Positions 48,722-56,831 of a DNA stretch of 58,919 nucleotides are shown here, piece by piece. The notes below the pieces were generated by a model. The model did not search any database and was not told the origin of the DNA. It saw nothing but the letters and a program-made list of their open reading frames with translations. The stretch spans positions 1 to 58,919 of the IMG/VR virus record IMGVR_UViG_3300022871_000577; one strand, written 5' to 3'. Both the position numbers and the translations under genes were made by a program. This DNA is from a virus. The first letter of the stretch is position 1. Every line of letters begins with the position of its first letter.

Positions 48722-49752
48722 TATTTATTTCCGTCATAAATCTTTCCATTAACAATAAATTTACCCTGTACAATTCTAACTAGCTGTACATCAAAGTATC
48801 CATTAGGAAAGAAATAACCTATAGCGAAACCGTGTGTCCAACTGTTTGGTCGTTTTCTCATAAAGTCTGGAGATAAATCGCAGACTGCACCAATATTATA
48901 ACCTGCAAATGCAATTTCTCTAGCTATTGATGAGGATAATCTCATACCTAATGTATGCGTATGACCAAATAAAATGTTTACTTTGAGTTCATCTAAATGC
49001 TTCTTGATAGGATTAGCACCCGCATAAATACCATGAGTTACATATAATCTACCCAACTTCAATAACTCATTATACTTATGTGTTTGATAACCTCTTTCTT
49101 CTAGCTTTAGCTGACTTGCAGGCTCAATCATACCCTCTAGTGCAGGCATTTCTTCTAATAAGTCATGTGCCCAATCTTCGTGATTTCCGTCTAGATAATG
49201 CTTCTCACACTTCTTAGGTAATCTTGAATCAATTTCATCTAATAAAGCGTTGCCTAGAATATAATCGTTCTTTAATCTCTTTAGTTCAAGAGTTCTATGT
49301 TTATTTCTATCCCAATGACCAATACAACCCAAATCCATAAAGTCTCCAACAATAGTCATAATATCAAATTGCTCATCATTCATCAATTTCAATATAGCTT
49401 TGCAAGAGGGCTCGTTTTGATGAGGGATATGTGTATCAGGCCAAAATAGAGCTTTTTTAATTTTCTTATTTTTACTACCTAGAACTTTAGATTTTTTAAT
49501 CTGCCACTTTAAAATAGCCTTCTCTTTAGCCTCTGCAAAATTTTCATCGTCTAACTCCTCTAAATTGATAGAATCAATAAACTTTTTTGTAGAAGCTTTC
49601 TGAACATAATGTTCTCTTAAATCATATCTATTAATAGCACTACTAACAGCATCAAGAGATGTGTCAAACTTCTTAGCTATTTCTTTATTTGAAATTCCGT
49701 TTCTTAAATAAGTAGTAAGAATTTCTATTTTTTCGTCTGTCCAAAATTTCAT
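48721..49752 (-). CDS. Metallophosphoesterase with N-terminal HTH
   Basis: 343 residues. Residues about 1-60 are a helix-turn-helix (WTDEKIEILTTYLRNGISNK, AVSSAINRYDL). The phosphoesterase core follows with FWPDTHIPH, IVGDFMDLG, LDGNHEDWAH, THGIYAG and FGHTHTLG. Metal ligands are complete. An HTH fused to a phosphoesterase is unusual; the HTH may guide it to DNA ends or specific sites (inference). Confidence 0.82.
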   Translation of the reverse strand: MKFWTDEKIEILTTYLRNGISNKEIAKKFDTSLDAVSSAINRYDLREHYVQKASTKKFIDSINLEELDDENFAEAKEKAILKWQIKKSKVLGSKNKKIKKALFWPDTHIPHQNEPSCKAILKLMNDEQFDIMTIVGDFMDLGCIGHWDRNKHRTLELKRLKNDYILGNALLDEIDSRLPKKCEKHYLDGNHEDWAHDLLEEMPALEGMIEPASQLKLEERGYQTHKYNELLKLGRLYVTHGIYAGANPIKKHLDELKVNILFGHTHTLGMRLSSSIAREIAFAGYNIGAVCDLSPDFMRKRPNSWTHGFAIGYFFPNGYFDVQLVRIVQGKFIVNGKIYDGNK

Positions 49753-49764
49753 AACTGTTCTCCT

Positions 49765-49965
49765 TTATTTTCCTGCACAATCAACGCCAAAGGCAATTTT
49801 CTGACCATTAGGTTGTTGTGCAACTAATATATAACTATCTTCTATCCATTTGCCTGTTCCTTTACAGGTAGGACATTTTTTAGTTTTCGTTTTTTCAAAT
49901 CCTTTACCGTTGCATCTGTAGCACTCTAGCTCAACTGAAGTGTCTATAATTTTCGTGTTTTTCAT
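49765..49965 (-). CDS. DnaJ-type zinc-finger protein
   Basis: 66 residues. Two CxxCxGxG units (CYRCNGKGF, CPTCKGTGKW) form the zinc-binding pair of DnaJ central domains, without the J-domain. A beta tail follows. Likely binds unfolded protein or RNA; role unknown. Confidence 0.65.
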   Translation of the reverse strand: MKNTKIIDTSVELECYRCNGKGFEKTKTKKCPTCKGTGKWIEDSYILVAQQPNGQKIAFGVDCAGK

Positions 49966-50105
49966 TTTTTGTTTCCTCTGTTTTCTAGAATCATATTTAA
50001 AAGATAATCACTAAAGCTTATCGGTTCATTTTGCTTAATATCTATTTGCAATTTTTCCTTTTGTTCAAGTCTGAGTTTAATAGCTTTCAGTAACCTCACA
50101 AACAT
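49962..50105 (-). CDS. 47-residue hypothetical protein
   Basis: ATG 50105 with AAGGAG 7 nt upstream; helical (RLLKAIKLRLEQKEKLQID). TGA overlaps the next start (ATGA). First gene behind promoter P4, with a normal leader of about 20 nt. Confidence 0.5.
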   Translation of the reverse strand: MFVRLLKAIKLRLEQKEKLQIDIKQNEPISFSDYLLNMILENRGNKK

Positions 50106-50128
50106 CTCTTATCTCCTTTGTTACTCTA

Positions 50129-50157
50129 AGTATAGCACATAAATAGCTGTTTGTCAA
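50129..50157 (-). promoter_or_regulatory. Sigma70-type promoter P4
   Basis: Minus strand: TTGACA (50157-50152), 17 nt, TGC-TATACT (50134-50129), preceded by the same A-rich stretch (AAAATAAAAC) as P1 and P2, probably an UP-like element. Drives genes from 50105 leftward. Confidence 0.88.
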
Positions 50158-50160
50158 GTT

Positions 50161-50298
50161 TTATTTGTATACTTCGGCATAATACTTTTGTTCCCAAATA
50201 AAGCTAGGATAGAATTTACAGTCATCACAAAAGAAATCATAAATATCCTCTAATTTCCAACAGACAAGCATCATAGCACCATAAAATAATTTCTTCAT
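50161..50298 (-). CDS. 45-residue hypothetical protein
   Basis: ATG 50298 with AAAGGAGAT upstream. Aromatic-rich (LFYGAMMLVCWKLED, FFCDDCKFYPSF) with CDDC pair; ends just before promoter P4. Last gene of the transcript above it. No family recognised. Confidence 0.5.
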   Translation of the reverse strand: MKKLFYGAMMLVCWKLEDIYDFFCDDCKFYPSFIWEQKYYAEVYK

Positions 50299-50308
50299 AA
50301 TATCTCCT

Positions 50309-51004
50309 TTATACTAAATCTAATTCTTTTAAATCTATTAACATATAAAATAGTTCACTAAGAATTTTAAATACTCGTAAATAAACTCTTTCCTCTTCAG
50401 GCGTATTGATATATACGTCCCACTTTTTAGGCTTATCTCTAGGTATTAATAATATGCCTGATTTCATCGTCGAGGAATCTATTTTATTTAATCTACAATA
50501 GAGTTCTTTATATACGCATGACTGAATCTTATGCGAAAGTCTAACTGCCTTAGATGTCTTTAAATCGAATAGTATAGGTATGTGAGAGCTTTTTCCCACA
50601 AGGTCAACTGTACCTGCTGTCTTATACTCATCTTTATCCCAGACAACTAATTCTGAGTGTTCACACTTAAAGTCATACTGTTTCTCAAACTCTTTATATC
50701 TTGTTAAAGCATTATGGTCATTATCTTTTTGTTTTGTAACGTAATCTTCAATAATTTTATGAATATTCGTACCTTCTTTAGCTAATGAGTTTAATAGCTG
50801 TTTGTGAAATACAAAACCTAAAGAGGTTGATGTCTTTGAGAGGTCTCCTCTTTCTTTTAAGAACTTGATTGTCTGCATAACTGCCCACAGAACAATCTTG
50901 GGCTTAGGAAGAATACCAATTATAGTTGTTACAGAAGGAAAATCTCCGATATTCTCAATATCATAAAATCTGTAACTACCTTTGTTTCTAACATTTATGT
51001 TCAT
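50309..51004 (-). CDS. Cas4/RecB-like PD-(D/E)XK exonuclease
   Basis: 231 residues from ATG 51004 (SD AAAGGAAAG). Motifs: FPSVTTIIGILPKPKIV, GTNIHKIIEDYV (metal-binding His), TAGTVDLVG and ILFDLKTSK, the D-x-K nuclease core, then IQSCVYKELYC. There is no Fe-S Cys cluster of full Cas4. Likely an exonuclease in phage recombination or host DNA breakdown. Confidence 0.78.
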   Translation of the reverse strand: MNINVRNKGSYRFYDIENIGDFPSVTTIIGILPKPKIVLWAVMQTIKFLKERGDLSKTSTSLGFVFHKQLLNSLAKEGTNIHKIIEDYVTKQKDNDHNALTRYKEFEKQYDFKCEHSELVVWDKDEYKTAGTVDLVGKSSHIPILFDLKTSKAVRLSHKIQSCVYKELYCRLNKIDSSTMKSGILLIPRDKPKKWDVYINTPEEERVYLRVFKILSELFYMLIDLKELDLV

Positions 51005-51432
51005 TTCTTCTTTCCTTTTTTCTCGCATTGTCTTTCTATGTTTCTTATGATACGAGTAAACTTTCTTACTAATCTTTCTTCTTCATTTTTAAGTAATTTT
51101 CTCTGCTTCTTTACATTAATAGATTTCTTATTCTTTACCTTATCTAAAATGTTATCCATTCTACTTGTCAAAGAAGTCAATAGTACATGCCAAAATTCAT
51201 GTATAATAGAATCTCGTAAAGATGCTACAGACTTATTCATTTTACTATTTACATTGACATTAAAATCTCTACCATCAAACTCATAGACAACCTCAGCATA
51301 AGTATCTTTCTTATTGACTACCTTAACATGGATAGACCAATTCTTATTTAGACGCATCTTATTCTTATACTCAACGAATAACTCGTCTAGAACTTTCTTG
51401 AAAAATTCTCTGCTGTCCTTATGTTTACTCAT
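51001..51432 (-). CDS. HExxH zincin-like protein
   Basis: 143 residues. SIIHEFWHVLL carries HExxH (about residues 78-82); the N-terminal half has a beta sheet pattern (WSIHVKVVNKKDTYAEVVYEF) and the C-terminal helix is charged, with ERQCEKKGKKK at the end. Resembles small phage/SprT-like putative metallopeptidases. Overlaps both neighbours by ATGA, so it is translationally coupled with the M16 and nuclease genes. Confidence 0.6.
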   Translation of the reverse strand: MSKHKDSREFFKKVLDELFVEYKNKMRLNKNWSIHVKVVNKKDTYAEVVYEFDGRDFNVNVNSKMNKSVASLRDSIIHEFWHVLLTSLTSRMDNILDKVKNKKSINVKKQRKLLKNEEERLVRKFTRIIRNIERQCEKKGKKK

Positions 51433-52586
51433 TTTTTCTTTCTTGGTAGAATTGCAACTAACTTACTATTGTTGAAGTTTATTCTTTTAATAAAGCTGTT
51501 TACTTCTTCTAGAGAAATATCGTTAATAGACTTCTCATAATCTCTTAGATAAACATTATAATCTAAATTGCTTAAAGAACAGTCAATTAAAATTCTAGCA
51601 ATATTAGACGGCTTATCAATACTTAATTCATGTCCACCTAATAGTTTGCCTCTTGCAAAATCTAATTCTTCTTTAGATACAGTCTTTGTTAATTGTTCTA
51701 GCATAAGCTTTTTTGCAAACTGAACTTTTTCTGGTTTTAAACCTGCAAAGCCCCAGTATTGAACAGTTCCACAACTATGTTCCTGCATATATAAAGTAGT
51801 ATTATATACTAAATTATTTTGTTCTCTAATAACTTCAAAGAATCTCCCACAAAAACCATTAATTACAGAGGAAAATAAATCCATAATCAATCGCTCTTTC
51901 ATAGTATTAATATAAAATAGACCTGTTAATACCATGTTGGCTTGACTAATATCATTTCTATACTCTATGACATCTTTCTTATCATAAGTGATAGGCTCTT
52001 GTGCAAATCTAGAGGTAATATAAACTCTGTTTCGTGCCTCTTCTGCTGAACCACCAATCTCTAGCTTAATAGCGTTCTTATAATATTTATTATAATATTC
52101 AACCAATACATCTCTTGTAATACCTGTAACACTTTCTCTAGTTCCAATAATAGGAATGTGAAGATTCGAGCCATCAGCAAAGATTTTACTCTGAGCTAAT
52201 TCAAATACTGCTGACTGAGGATTATCTTGATACATTTCTAATTCCTGCAAAACTACTTGTTTTTCTTTTTCAAGTTCTTCTGCTGGAAATATAGAATTTT
52301 CTACCATATCATCTATAATCTTTCGTGCCTCAGATACATATTTATTGCTAATAACAACATAGAAAAATGTATGTTCTTCTGAAGTCCAAGCATTAAACAC
52401 AGCACCATATTTATCTATAGCTTGTTTAATCTCTGTCATGTTGCGAGTCTTAGTTCCTTTAAATAACATGTGTTCTAAAAAATGAGAGATACCCTTAATA
52501 TTATCCGGCTCATTGCGAGAACCTACAGGAATAAATGTTCCTACGATTGTTGACTTACCCTCTACTTTAATTTTAATGTTTGCCAT
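51429..52586 (-). CDS. M16-family (pitrilysin/processing-type) metallopeptidase
   Basis: 385 residues, close to the M16B single-domain length (about 410). The inverted zinc motif HFLEH (about residue 35-39) lies in GISHFLEHMLFKGTKTRN, and the distal Glu is in KEKQVVLQELEMYQDNP, exactly as in bacterial M16 enzymes. The second half has the partner-domain pattern (ANMVLTGLFYIN; LSIDKPSNIARIL). No signal peptide. Function in a phage is unknown; peptide turnover or virion processing are guesses. Confidence 0.87.
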   Translation of the reverse strand: MANIKIKVEGKSTIVGTFIPVGSRNEPDNIKGISHFLEHMLFKGTKTRNMTEIKQAIDKYGAVFNAWTSEEHTFFYVVISNKYVSEARKIIDDMVENSIFPAEELEKEKQVVLQELEMYQDNPQSAVFELAQSKIFADGSNLHIPIIGTRESVTGITRDVLVEYYNKYYKNAIKLEIGGSAEEARNRVYITSRFAQEPITYDKKDVIEYRNDISQANMVLTGLFYINTMKERLIMDLFSSVINGFCGRFFEVIREQNNLVYNTTLYMQEHSCGTVQYWGFAGLKPEKVQFAKKLMLEQLTKTVSKEELDFARGKLLGGHELSIDKPSNIARILIDCSLSNLDYNVYLRDYEKSINDISLEEVNSFIKRINFNNSKLVAILPRKKK

Positions 52587-52588
52587 GA

Positions 52589-54013
52589 TTATCTCCTTAG
52601 CTCTATGTAGTTAATATTTTCTTGTTGTTTAAGAATATCTTTATGTGTAACAATTATAATCTGATTTAAAAAGTTTAATTTAAAAAAGTAGTTAAATAAT
52701 TGTATTAATTTTATTGAGTTCTCATTGTCGATTTTTTCTAAACCTTCGTCAATCAACATAAAATCAATTTCGGTTTTACAGAGTTGCTTAAAGATAGATA
52801 TAACGCCTAGTCTAAAACATAAATTGACCAATACTCTCTCAGAACCCGATAGGTCTTTCATCTCTAAAGTTTCTTTACCTCTCTTAATAAAGGGTTTGAA
52901 ATCAGGTCTATTTGATTCTGCTCTCTCTGTTCTTATATCTACAGTAGTATCTTTAAATATCAATCTTAGTAACTTATTGGCAGTATTAATAATAACAGGA
53001 ATGTATGCTTGTAATAAGTAGGACGGAAATGCTTTGGGACTAAATACTGATAATACAGACTTAATCTCTGTGATTCTTTTTTCGTTTCTAAGCTCTGTTT
53101 TTTTATTTGCCTGTTCTTTAATAATAGTTAAAACTCTATTACATCTATCAATTTTATCACTCAAGTTATTAATAGCTCTTTGAAATTTAGCCTCAGATAG
53201 AGCCAATTTATTTTTCATCTGAGTTAATTTTGATTCCTTTACTTTTAATAATAGAGTGGCTTCTTTTAATTTTTTTAGTCCCTTCTCTATATCCGTAGAA
53301 GAGTATTCTCTTTCACATTTAGAACATTTACCTGCTTTTAGTAAATTTGTTTTTCTTTGTATCTCACTAAACTTCTGCTCTATCTTTCCTTTACTACTAT
53401 ATAAAGTATTAATATTATTTCTTAGTCTTTCTAGTGCTTCTTTATATGTAATAACTTTATCTACTTTCGTATTTTTATAATTCTTAATTCTTAAATATCT
53501 TTTCTTTAGTAAATCTTTATTGACCTTAGCTATCTCTGTATTAATTTGTGTTAGCGTATTTAATTCTACATTTAATCTTTGATAGATAGTTGAATATTCA
53601 TTTAAGTTAAATAATTCGATAAGAAAATTTCTAAGATAAGAAGCATCAAATAAATTCTGCTGTTCGTGTGATGAAATATAAAAGATACTTAAAAACTCCT
53701 TATAGTTTATGTTCAATAAATTATCTAACTCTATCTTCTTAATTTTATTTAATGATGATGTTGCTTTTGTTCTGTCTCTTTGCACAATAGTATCATTAAG
53801 ATTTATTTCGGATATAGCTTTGTCTGCATCGAAGTTGATAATCTTTTCTAATTTTGAGTTCTGTGTTTTACCGAATAAAGCATAGCAGACACCTTCCATT
53901 ATCTGAGTTTTACCCGCTGTGTTCTCTCCTATAATAGCATTGAGCCCTTCTTTAAATGTAATATCTAAAGAGTTATGAATACCGAAATTAGTTAGCTTAA
54001 CATTTTTTAACAT
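52589..54013 (-). CDS. Rad50/SbcC-like (gp46-type) ATPase
   Basis: 474 residues. Walker A GENTAGKTQIMEGVCYALFG at the N-terminus; a coiled coil with a zinc-hook Cys pair CSKCERE near residue 232; C-terminal signature DLSGSERVLVNLCFRLG and Walker B/D-loop DFMLIDEGLEKID. It pairs with the Mre11-like gene at 55088 and is in the same operon. Short coiled coils compared with bacterial SbcC, similar to phage gp46. Confidence 0.87.
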   Translation of the reverse strand: MLKNVKLTNFGIHNSLDITFKEGLNAIIGENTAGKTQIMEGVCYALFGKTQNSKLEKIINFDADKAISEINLNDTIVQRDRTKATSSLNKIKKIELDNLLNINYKEFLSIFYISSHEQQNLFDASYLRNFLIELFNLNEYSTIYQRLNVELNTLTQINTEIAKVNKDLLKKRYLRIKNYKNTKVDKVITYKEALERLRNNINTLYSSKGKIEQKFSEIQRKTNLLKAGKCSKCEREYSSTDIEKGLKKLKEATLLLKVKESKLTQMKNKLALSEAKFQRAINNLSDKIDRCNRVLTIIKEQANKKTELRNEKRITEIKSVLSVFSPKAFPSYLLQAYIPVIINTANKLLRLIFKDTTVDIRTERAESNRPDFKPFIKRGKETLEMKDLSGSERVLVNLCFRLGVISIFKQLCKTEIDFMLIDEGLEKIDNENSIKLIQLFNYFFKLNFLNQIIIVTHKDILKQQENINYIELRR

Positions 54014-54449
54014 TGTATGTTATTACTCCCATTTTTTGTAGTGCGAATAAATATCCGTAATAATGTTCCTGCTCTGTTTCTCTCAGGTCCCAATTACTTA
54101 AAAAGTCTAAACCATAATCAACTGCATGAGTATAAGTTTCAGGATAATATGATTTCAATACTTTATATGTTAGATGAATAATTCTTTTTTCTTGTAAGTA
54201 TCTGTCATCATTATACTTATAGTAGTACCAGAAATGACATAGTTCATGTATTACTACCATTATCAAATCATTATTAGACTGTATTCTATCTGTATTTAAC
54301 ATGATTGTTTCATTCTCACAATCTATACAGGCTTTCATTGACTCTTCACAATCACTTTCTTTAACATAAACTACTTTCAAACAAGGTAACTTCATTATTG
54401 TTGTCCACATTGCTACAAAATTCTCTGTATGTTTTAAATAATTTTTCAT
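53997..54449 (-). CDS. HExxH zincin-like protein
   Basis: 150 residues. VVIHELCHFWYYY (about residue 88) supplies HExxH; DLRETEQEHYYGYLFALQKM provides possible further ligands. Like the zincin-like genes at 32.6 and 51.0 kb but not close in sequence. Inserted between Rad50-like and RuvC-like genes, with 17-nt overlap to the former. Activity unproven. Confidence 0.6.
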   Translation of the reverse strand: MKNYLKHTENFVAMWTTIMKLPCLKVVYVKESDCEESMKACIDCENETIMLNTDRIQSNNDLIMVVIHELCHFWYYYKYNDDRYLQEKRIIHLTYKVLKSYYPETYTHAVDYGLDFLSNWDLRETEQEHYYGYLFALQKMGVITYNVKKC

Positions 54450-54450
54450 A

Positions 54451-55086
54451 TTACTCTTTCTCTATTAGACCGGATAATGCTAACATAAAAGCATCTGAAA
54501 GATTATCGTCTGTTATTTCTAAGTTAAACTTCTTATCAATGAAATCAATAATTTGTTGCTTCAGATTCATAGGTTTTCTATCCCAAATCTTTTTTCTTTT
54601 CTTCTTTCCCTTAATCATTACTTGCTCAAAATGAAATGCACCCGTATCTGCTGAAAAACCGACCTTTGCTCTAACGGAAACTGGTTGAATAGGTTCTGGA
54701 ATATTGTGTGTCCATTTAAACATTGTAAAGAAACTTATTGTAGCATACTTAGCTAATACCTTCAATGTCCAAACATTCAATCCGAAAAAACAATCCTCTA
54801 TAATAACTTTTCTATCATACTTCTTATCATAATCAGGAAGCTCTGCTCTAAAATCTTTAAACTTCTGAAAGTATTCAATTAACTTTGTATGCAAATTATT
54901 TTTACAAATACCTTTCATTTCAATACCATAAAAATCTTCCACATAAAATTTATCCTTTGTTGTTCTTAAAATACATAGACCTGTGTGTTTTGTCGCACCA
55001 TCTACTCCGACGCAAACTGTATTGGTCTTTATCTCTTTGTTAAGTATATCACACACTTCAGCGATTGTCAAGGTTAATTGTGCCAT
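54451..55086 (-). CDS. RuvC-like Holliday-junction resolvase
   Basis: 211 residues. RNase-H-fold motifs: VCVGVDGATKHTGLCIL (first Asp), KVIIEDCFFG (Glu), and DDNLSDAFMLALSGL (two Asp near the end). ATG 55086 gives a 22-residue N-terminal extension relative to a usual RuvC start, and the -35/-10 of promoter P5 lie inside it. The product resolves branched recombination or packaging intermediates. Confidence 0.8.
   Translation of the reverse strand: MAQLTLTIAEVCDILNKEIKTNTVCVGVDGATKHTGLCILRTTKDKFYVEDFYGIEMKGICKNNLHTKLIEYFQKFKDFRAELPDYDKKYDRKVIIEDCFFGLNVWTLKVLAKYATISFFTMFKWTHNIPEPIQPVSVRAKVGFSADTGAFHFEQVMIKGKKKRKKIWDRKPMNLKQQIIDFIDKKFNLEITDDNLSDAFMLALSGLIEKE
55043..55071 (-). promoter_or_regulatory. 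Sigma70-type promoter P5 (intragenic)
   Basis: Minus strand: TTGACA (55071-55066), 17 nt, TGA-TATACT (55048-55043), within codons about 6-15 of the RuvC-like gene. Downstream AACAAAGAGATAAAGA resembles the leader after P4, but no ATG follows in frame nearby. Confidence 0.8.
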
Positions 55087-55087
55087 T

Positions 55088-55987
55088 TTATTTTTTCTCC
55101 AGTTCTAAAGTAATCAAATCGTAATTAATATTCTTTTCTTTACAATACTTTTTAAGAAGCTTCTCTCTATCAAGATACTCAGGCACTTCTTGTTTCTCGC
55201 TCAATAATTGTAAGTCTTCCTTATAGTATTCTACATTATATTTCTTCTTGAGTTTTTGAATAAAAGAATATACTGCTGAAATAGAAACATCATCTGAAAT
55301 AACTTGAATCTTTAAATCAATATCTTTGTCTTTACTTTCTAATAAAGTTTTGATATTAGAACTCTTAATTTTATTATTAATTGCTTTTAAGTTTACTCTA
55401 TACATCGGTCTTGTTTCAATATCAATAAAGGAAAGCTTATCATTCTCTATGACAGCTATTCTTTTTACATCTTCTTCTTCTGATAAAGATACTTTATATA
55501 TTGAACCCACATAGTGAACATTATCAAAAGAACATCGTGGACTATGCACATGCCCTAGAACATATATTAAATCTTTATTCACTTCTTTTTTACTATCAGA
55601 TAAATAACCATTTATATATTTAGTTCCCTTAACCTCGTAATGACCAAACACATATTTACCTAATGTTAATTCGTCATGTTGATAGAAGTCTGGACATAAA
55701 GTCATCCAATCTTTTTCATGTATTGCATTATTTTCAAATGTATGTTTACCATTACCAATAATGAAATCAAATCTCTTAGTGTGTTTTCTTAGTTTCAATA
55801 TAAACTGAGCTAGTAATTCTCTCACACTTGCTGTTGGTTTAGTATGAAATAAATCTCCTAATAAAATAATTCTATCAAATTGTTGTCCTTTTATTTTGTT
55901 CAATATGCTATCTTCTGCAAAATGAATCGCCTCTACTCTACTATCTTGATAGTGTAAATCACCGATTATTAAGATTTTTTCTGACAT
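55088..55987 (-). CDS. Mre11/SbcD-like (gp47-type) nuclease
   Basis: 299 residues from ATG 55987 (a longer start would be TTG). Phosphoesterase motifs: ILIIGDLHYQDSR, IILLGDLFHTKP, FIIGNGKHTFE, YVFGHYEVKG and VLGHVHSPR. The usual G-N-H-D is replaced by G-N-G-K-H, an insertion at a key site. C-terminal capping domain follows. Forms the nuclease partner of the Rad50-like protein. Confidence 0.8.
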   Translation of the reverse strand: MSEKILIIGDLHYQDSRVEAIHFAEDSILNKIKGQQFDRIILLGDLFHTKPTASVRELLAQFILKLRKHTKRFDFIIGNGKHTFENNAIHEKDWMTLCPDFYQHDELTLGKYVFGHYEVKGTKYINGYLSDSKKEVNKDLIYVLGHVHSPRCSFDNVHYVGSIYKVSLSEEEDVKRIAVIENDKLSFIDIETRPMYRVNLKAINNKIKSSNIKTLLESKDKDIDLKIQVISDDVSISAVYSFIQKLKKKYNVEYYKEDLQLLSEKQEVPEYLDREKLLKKYCKEKNINYDLITLELEKK

Positions 55988-56385
55988 CTTCTTCGCTTTC
56001 TTTTTATTAACCAATATTTAGATTCTAATATAATAAATACTAATATAGCACTTAGAATACCATAGAAGAAATAGCCTAAACCTATACAGAAACCTATTGG
56101 AACAGATATCCATATTAAAGATGCTGTTGTAATACCCTCGATACTATTTCCTTTTTGATGAATAACAGCAGAGCCTAGAAAACCAATGCCTGCTAAACTA
56201 TAAGAGAACATTCTAACAAAATCGAATTGCACACCTGTCTTTTGAAGCTCTAGAGTTAAAATAGCTAACATACAAGTTGACAATGTAATTAAGGCCATAG
56301 TTCTTGAACCACCAGACTTATCCTTAGCCTTGCGTTCTTTACCTAAAAAGTATCCTATTAAAATAGCTAAAATTAAACGAAACAT
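55969..56385 (-). CDS. MgtC-family membrane protein
   Basis: 138 residues, about four transmembrane helices. The family start (RLILAILIGYFLGKERKAKD, GGSRTMALITLSTCMLAIL) and AGIGFLGSAVIHQKGNSIEGI match MgtC/SapB. MgtC proteins in bacteria modulate F-ATPase and magnesium homeostasis; why a phage carries one is open. No C-terminal soluble domain, the short version. Confidence 0.82.
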   Translation of the reverse strand: MFRLILAILIGYFLGKERKAKDKSGGSRTMALITLSTCMLAILTLELQKTGVQFDFVRMFSYSLAGIGFLGSAVIHQKGNSIEGITTASLIWISVPIGFCIGLGYFFYGILSAILVFIILESKYWLIKRKRRRCQKKS

Positions 56386-56394
56386 CAGTTTCTC

Positions 56395-56526
56395 CTATCG
56401 CCAAAATATAAGTGCGTTCACTAATAAGCATAATATACCTATTGCCTTTGCTTTTAAATCTGCACCTGTAACACTTAAATAACCAAAGCTCAATAACATT
56501 ACGACATAAACAATATGATATTTCAC
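56395..56526 (-). CDS. 43-residue membrane peptide (GTG start)
   Basis: GTG 56526 overlaps the preceding stop (TAGTG) with AAAGGAG upstream. Two hydrophobic helices (HIVYVVMLLSFGYLS, IGILCLLVNALIFW). Adjacent to the MgtC gene, so it could be a partner peptide, as MgtR-type peptides are in Salmonella (analogy only). Confidence 0.45.
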   Translation of the reverse strand: MKYHIVYVVMLLSFGYLSVTGADLKAKAIGILCLLVNALIFWR

Positions 56527-56831
56527 TACATGTCTCCTTTACGTTGAACATGACATACAACATAATACTGTGGCATATCTAAAATTAATATTGATTTTTC
56601 CTTATTCATTACTAAAGCATCTTTACATAATTTATCACACATATCTTCCGTTACTCTAATGGAATGTTTATCTGTACTTTTATTATCTAATACACAATCT
56701 TCTGTGCTGAAATCGCCTTTGAAAGATAATGCACCAGAAACAAGATGTTTAAAAACTGTATCCTCTTTTCTATTAGCTTTCTTTTTAATAGACTCGTCAC
56801 CTTTATTATACCAAGCAGGATACTTACTCAT
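56526..56831 (-). CDS. Small PD-(D/E)XK nuclease-like protein
   Basis: 101 residues. GALSFKGDFSTEDCVLDNKS then RVTEDMCDKLCKDALVMNK resembles the small phage resolvase-like nucleases (KGD, ECK-type core; the second acidic-x-Lys here reads DNK). No other motif. Function in DNA junction or mismatch cleavage is inferred and uncertain. Confidence 0.5.
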   Translation of the reverse strand: MSKYPAWYNKGDESIKKKANRKEDTVFKHLVSGALSFKGDFSTEDCVLDNKSTDKHSIRVTEDMCDKLCKDALVMNKEKSILILDMPQYYVVCHVQRKGDM

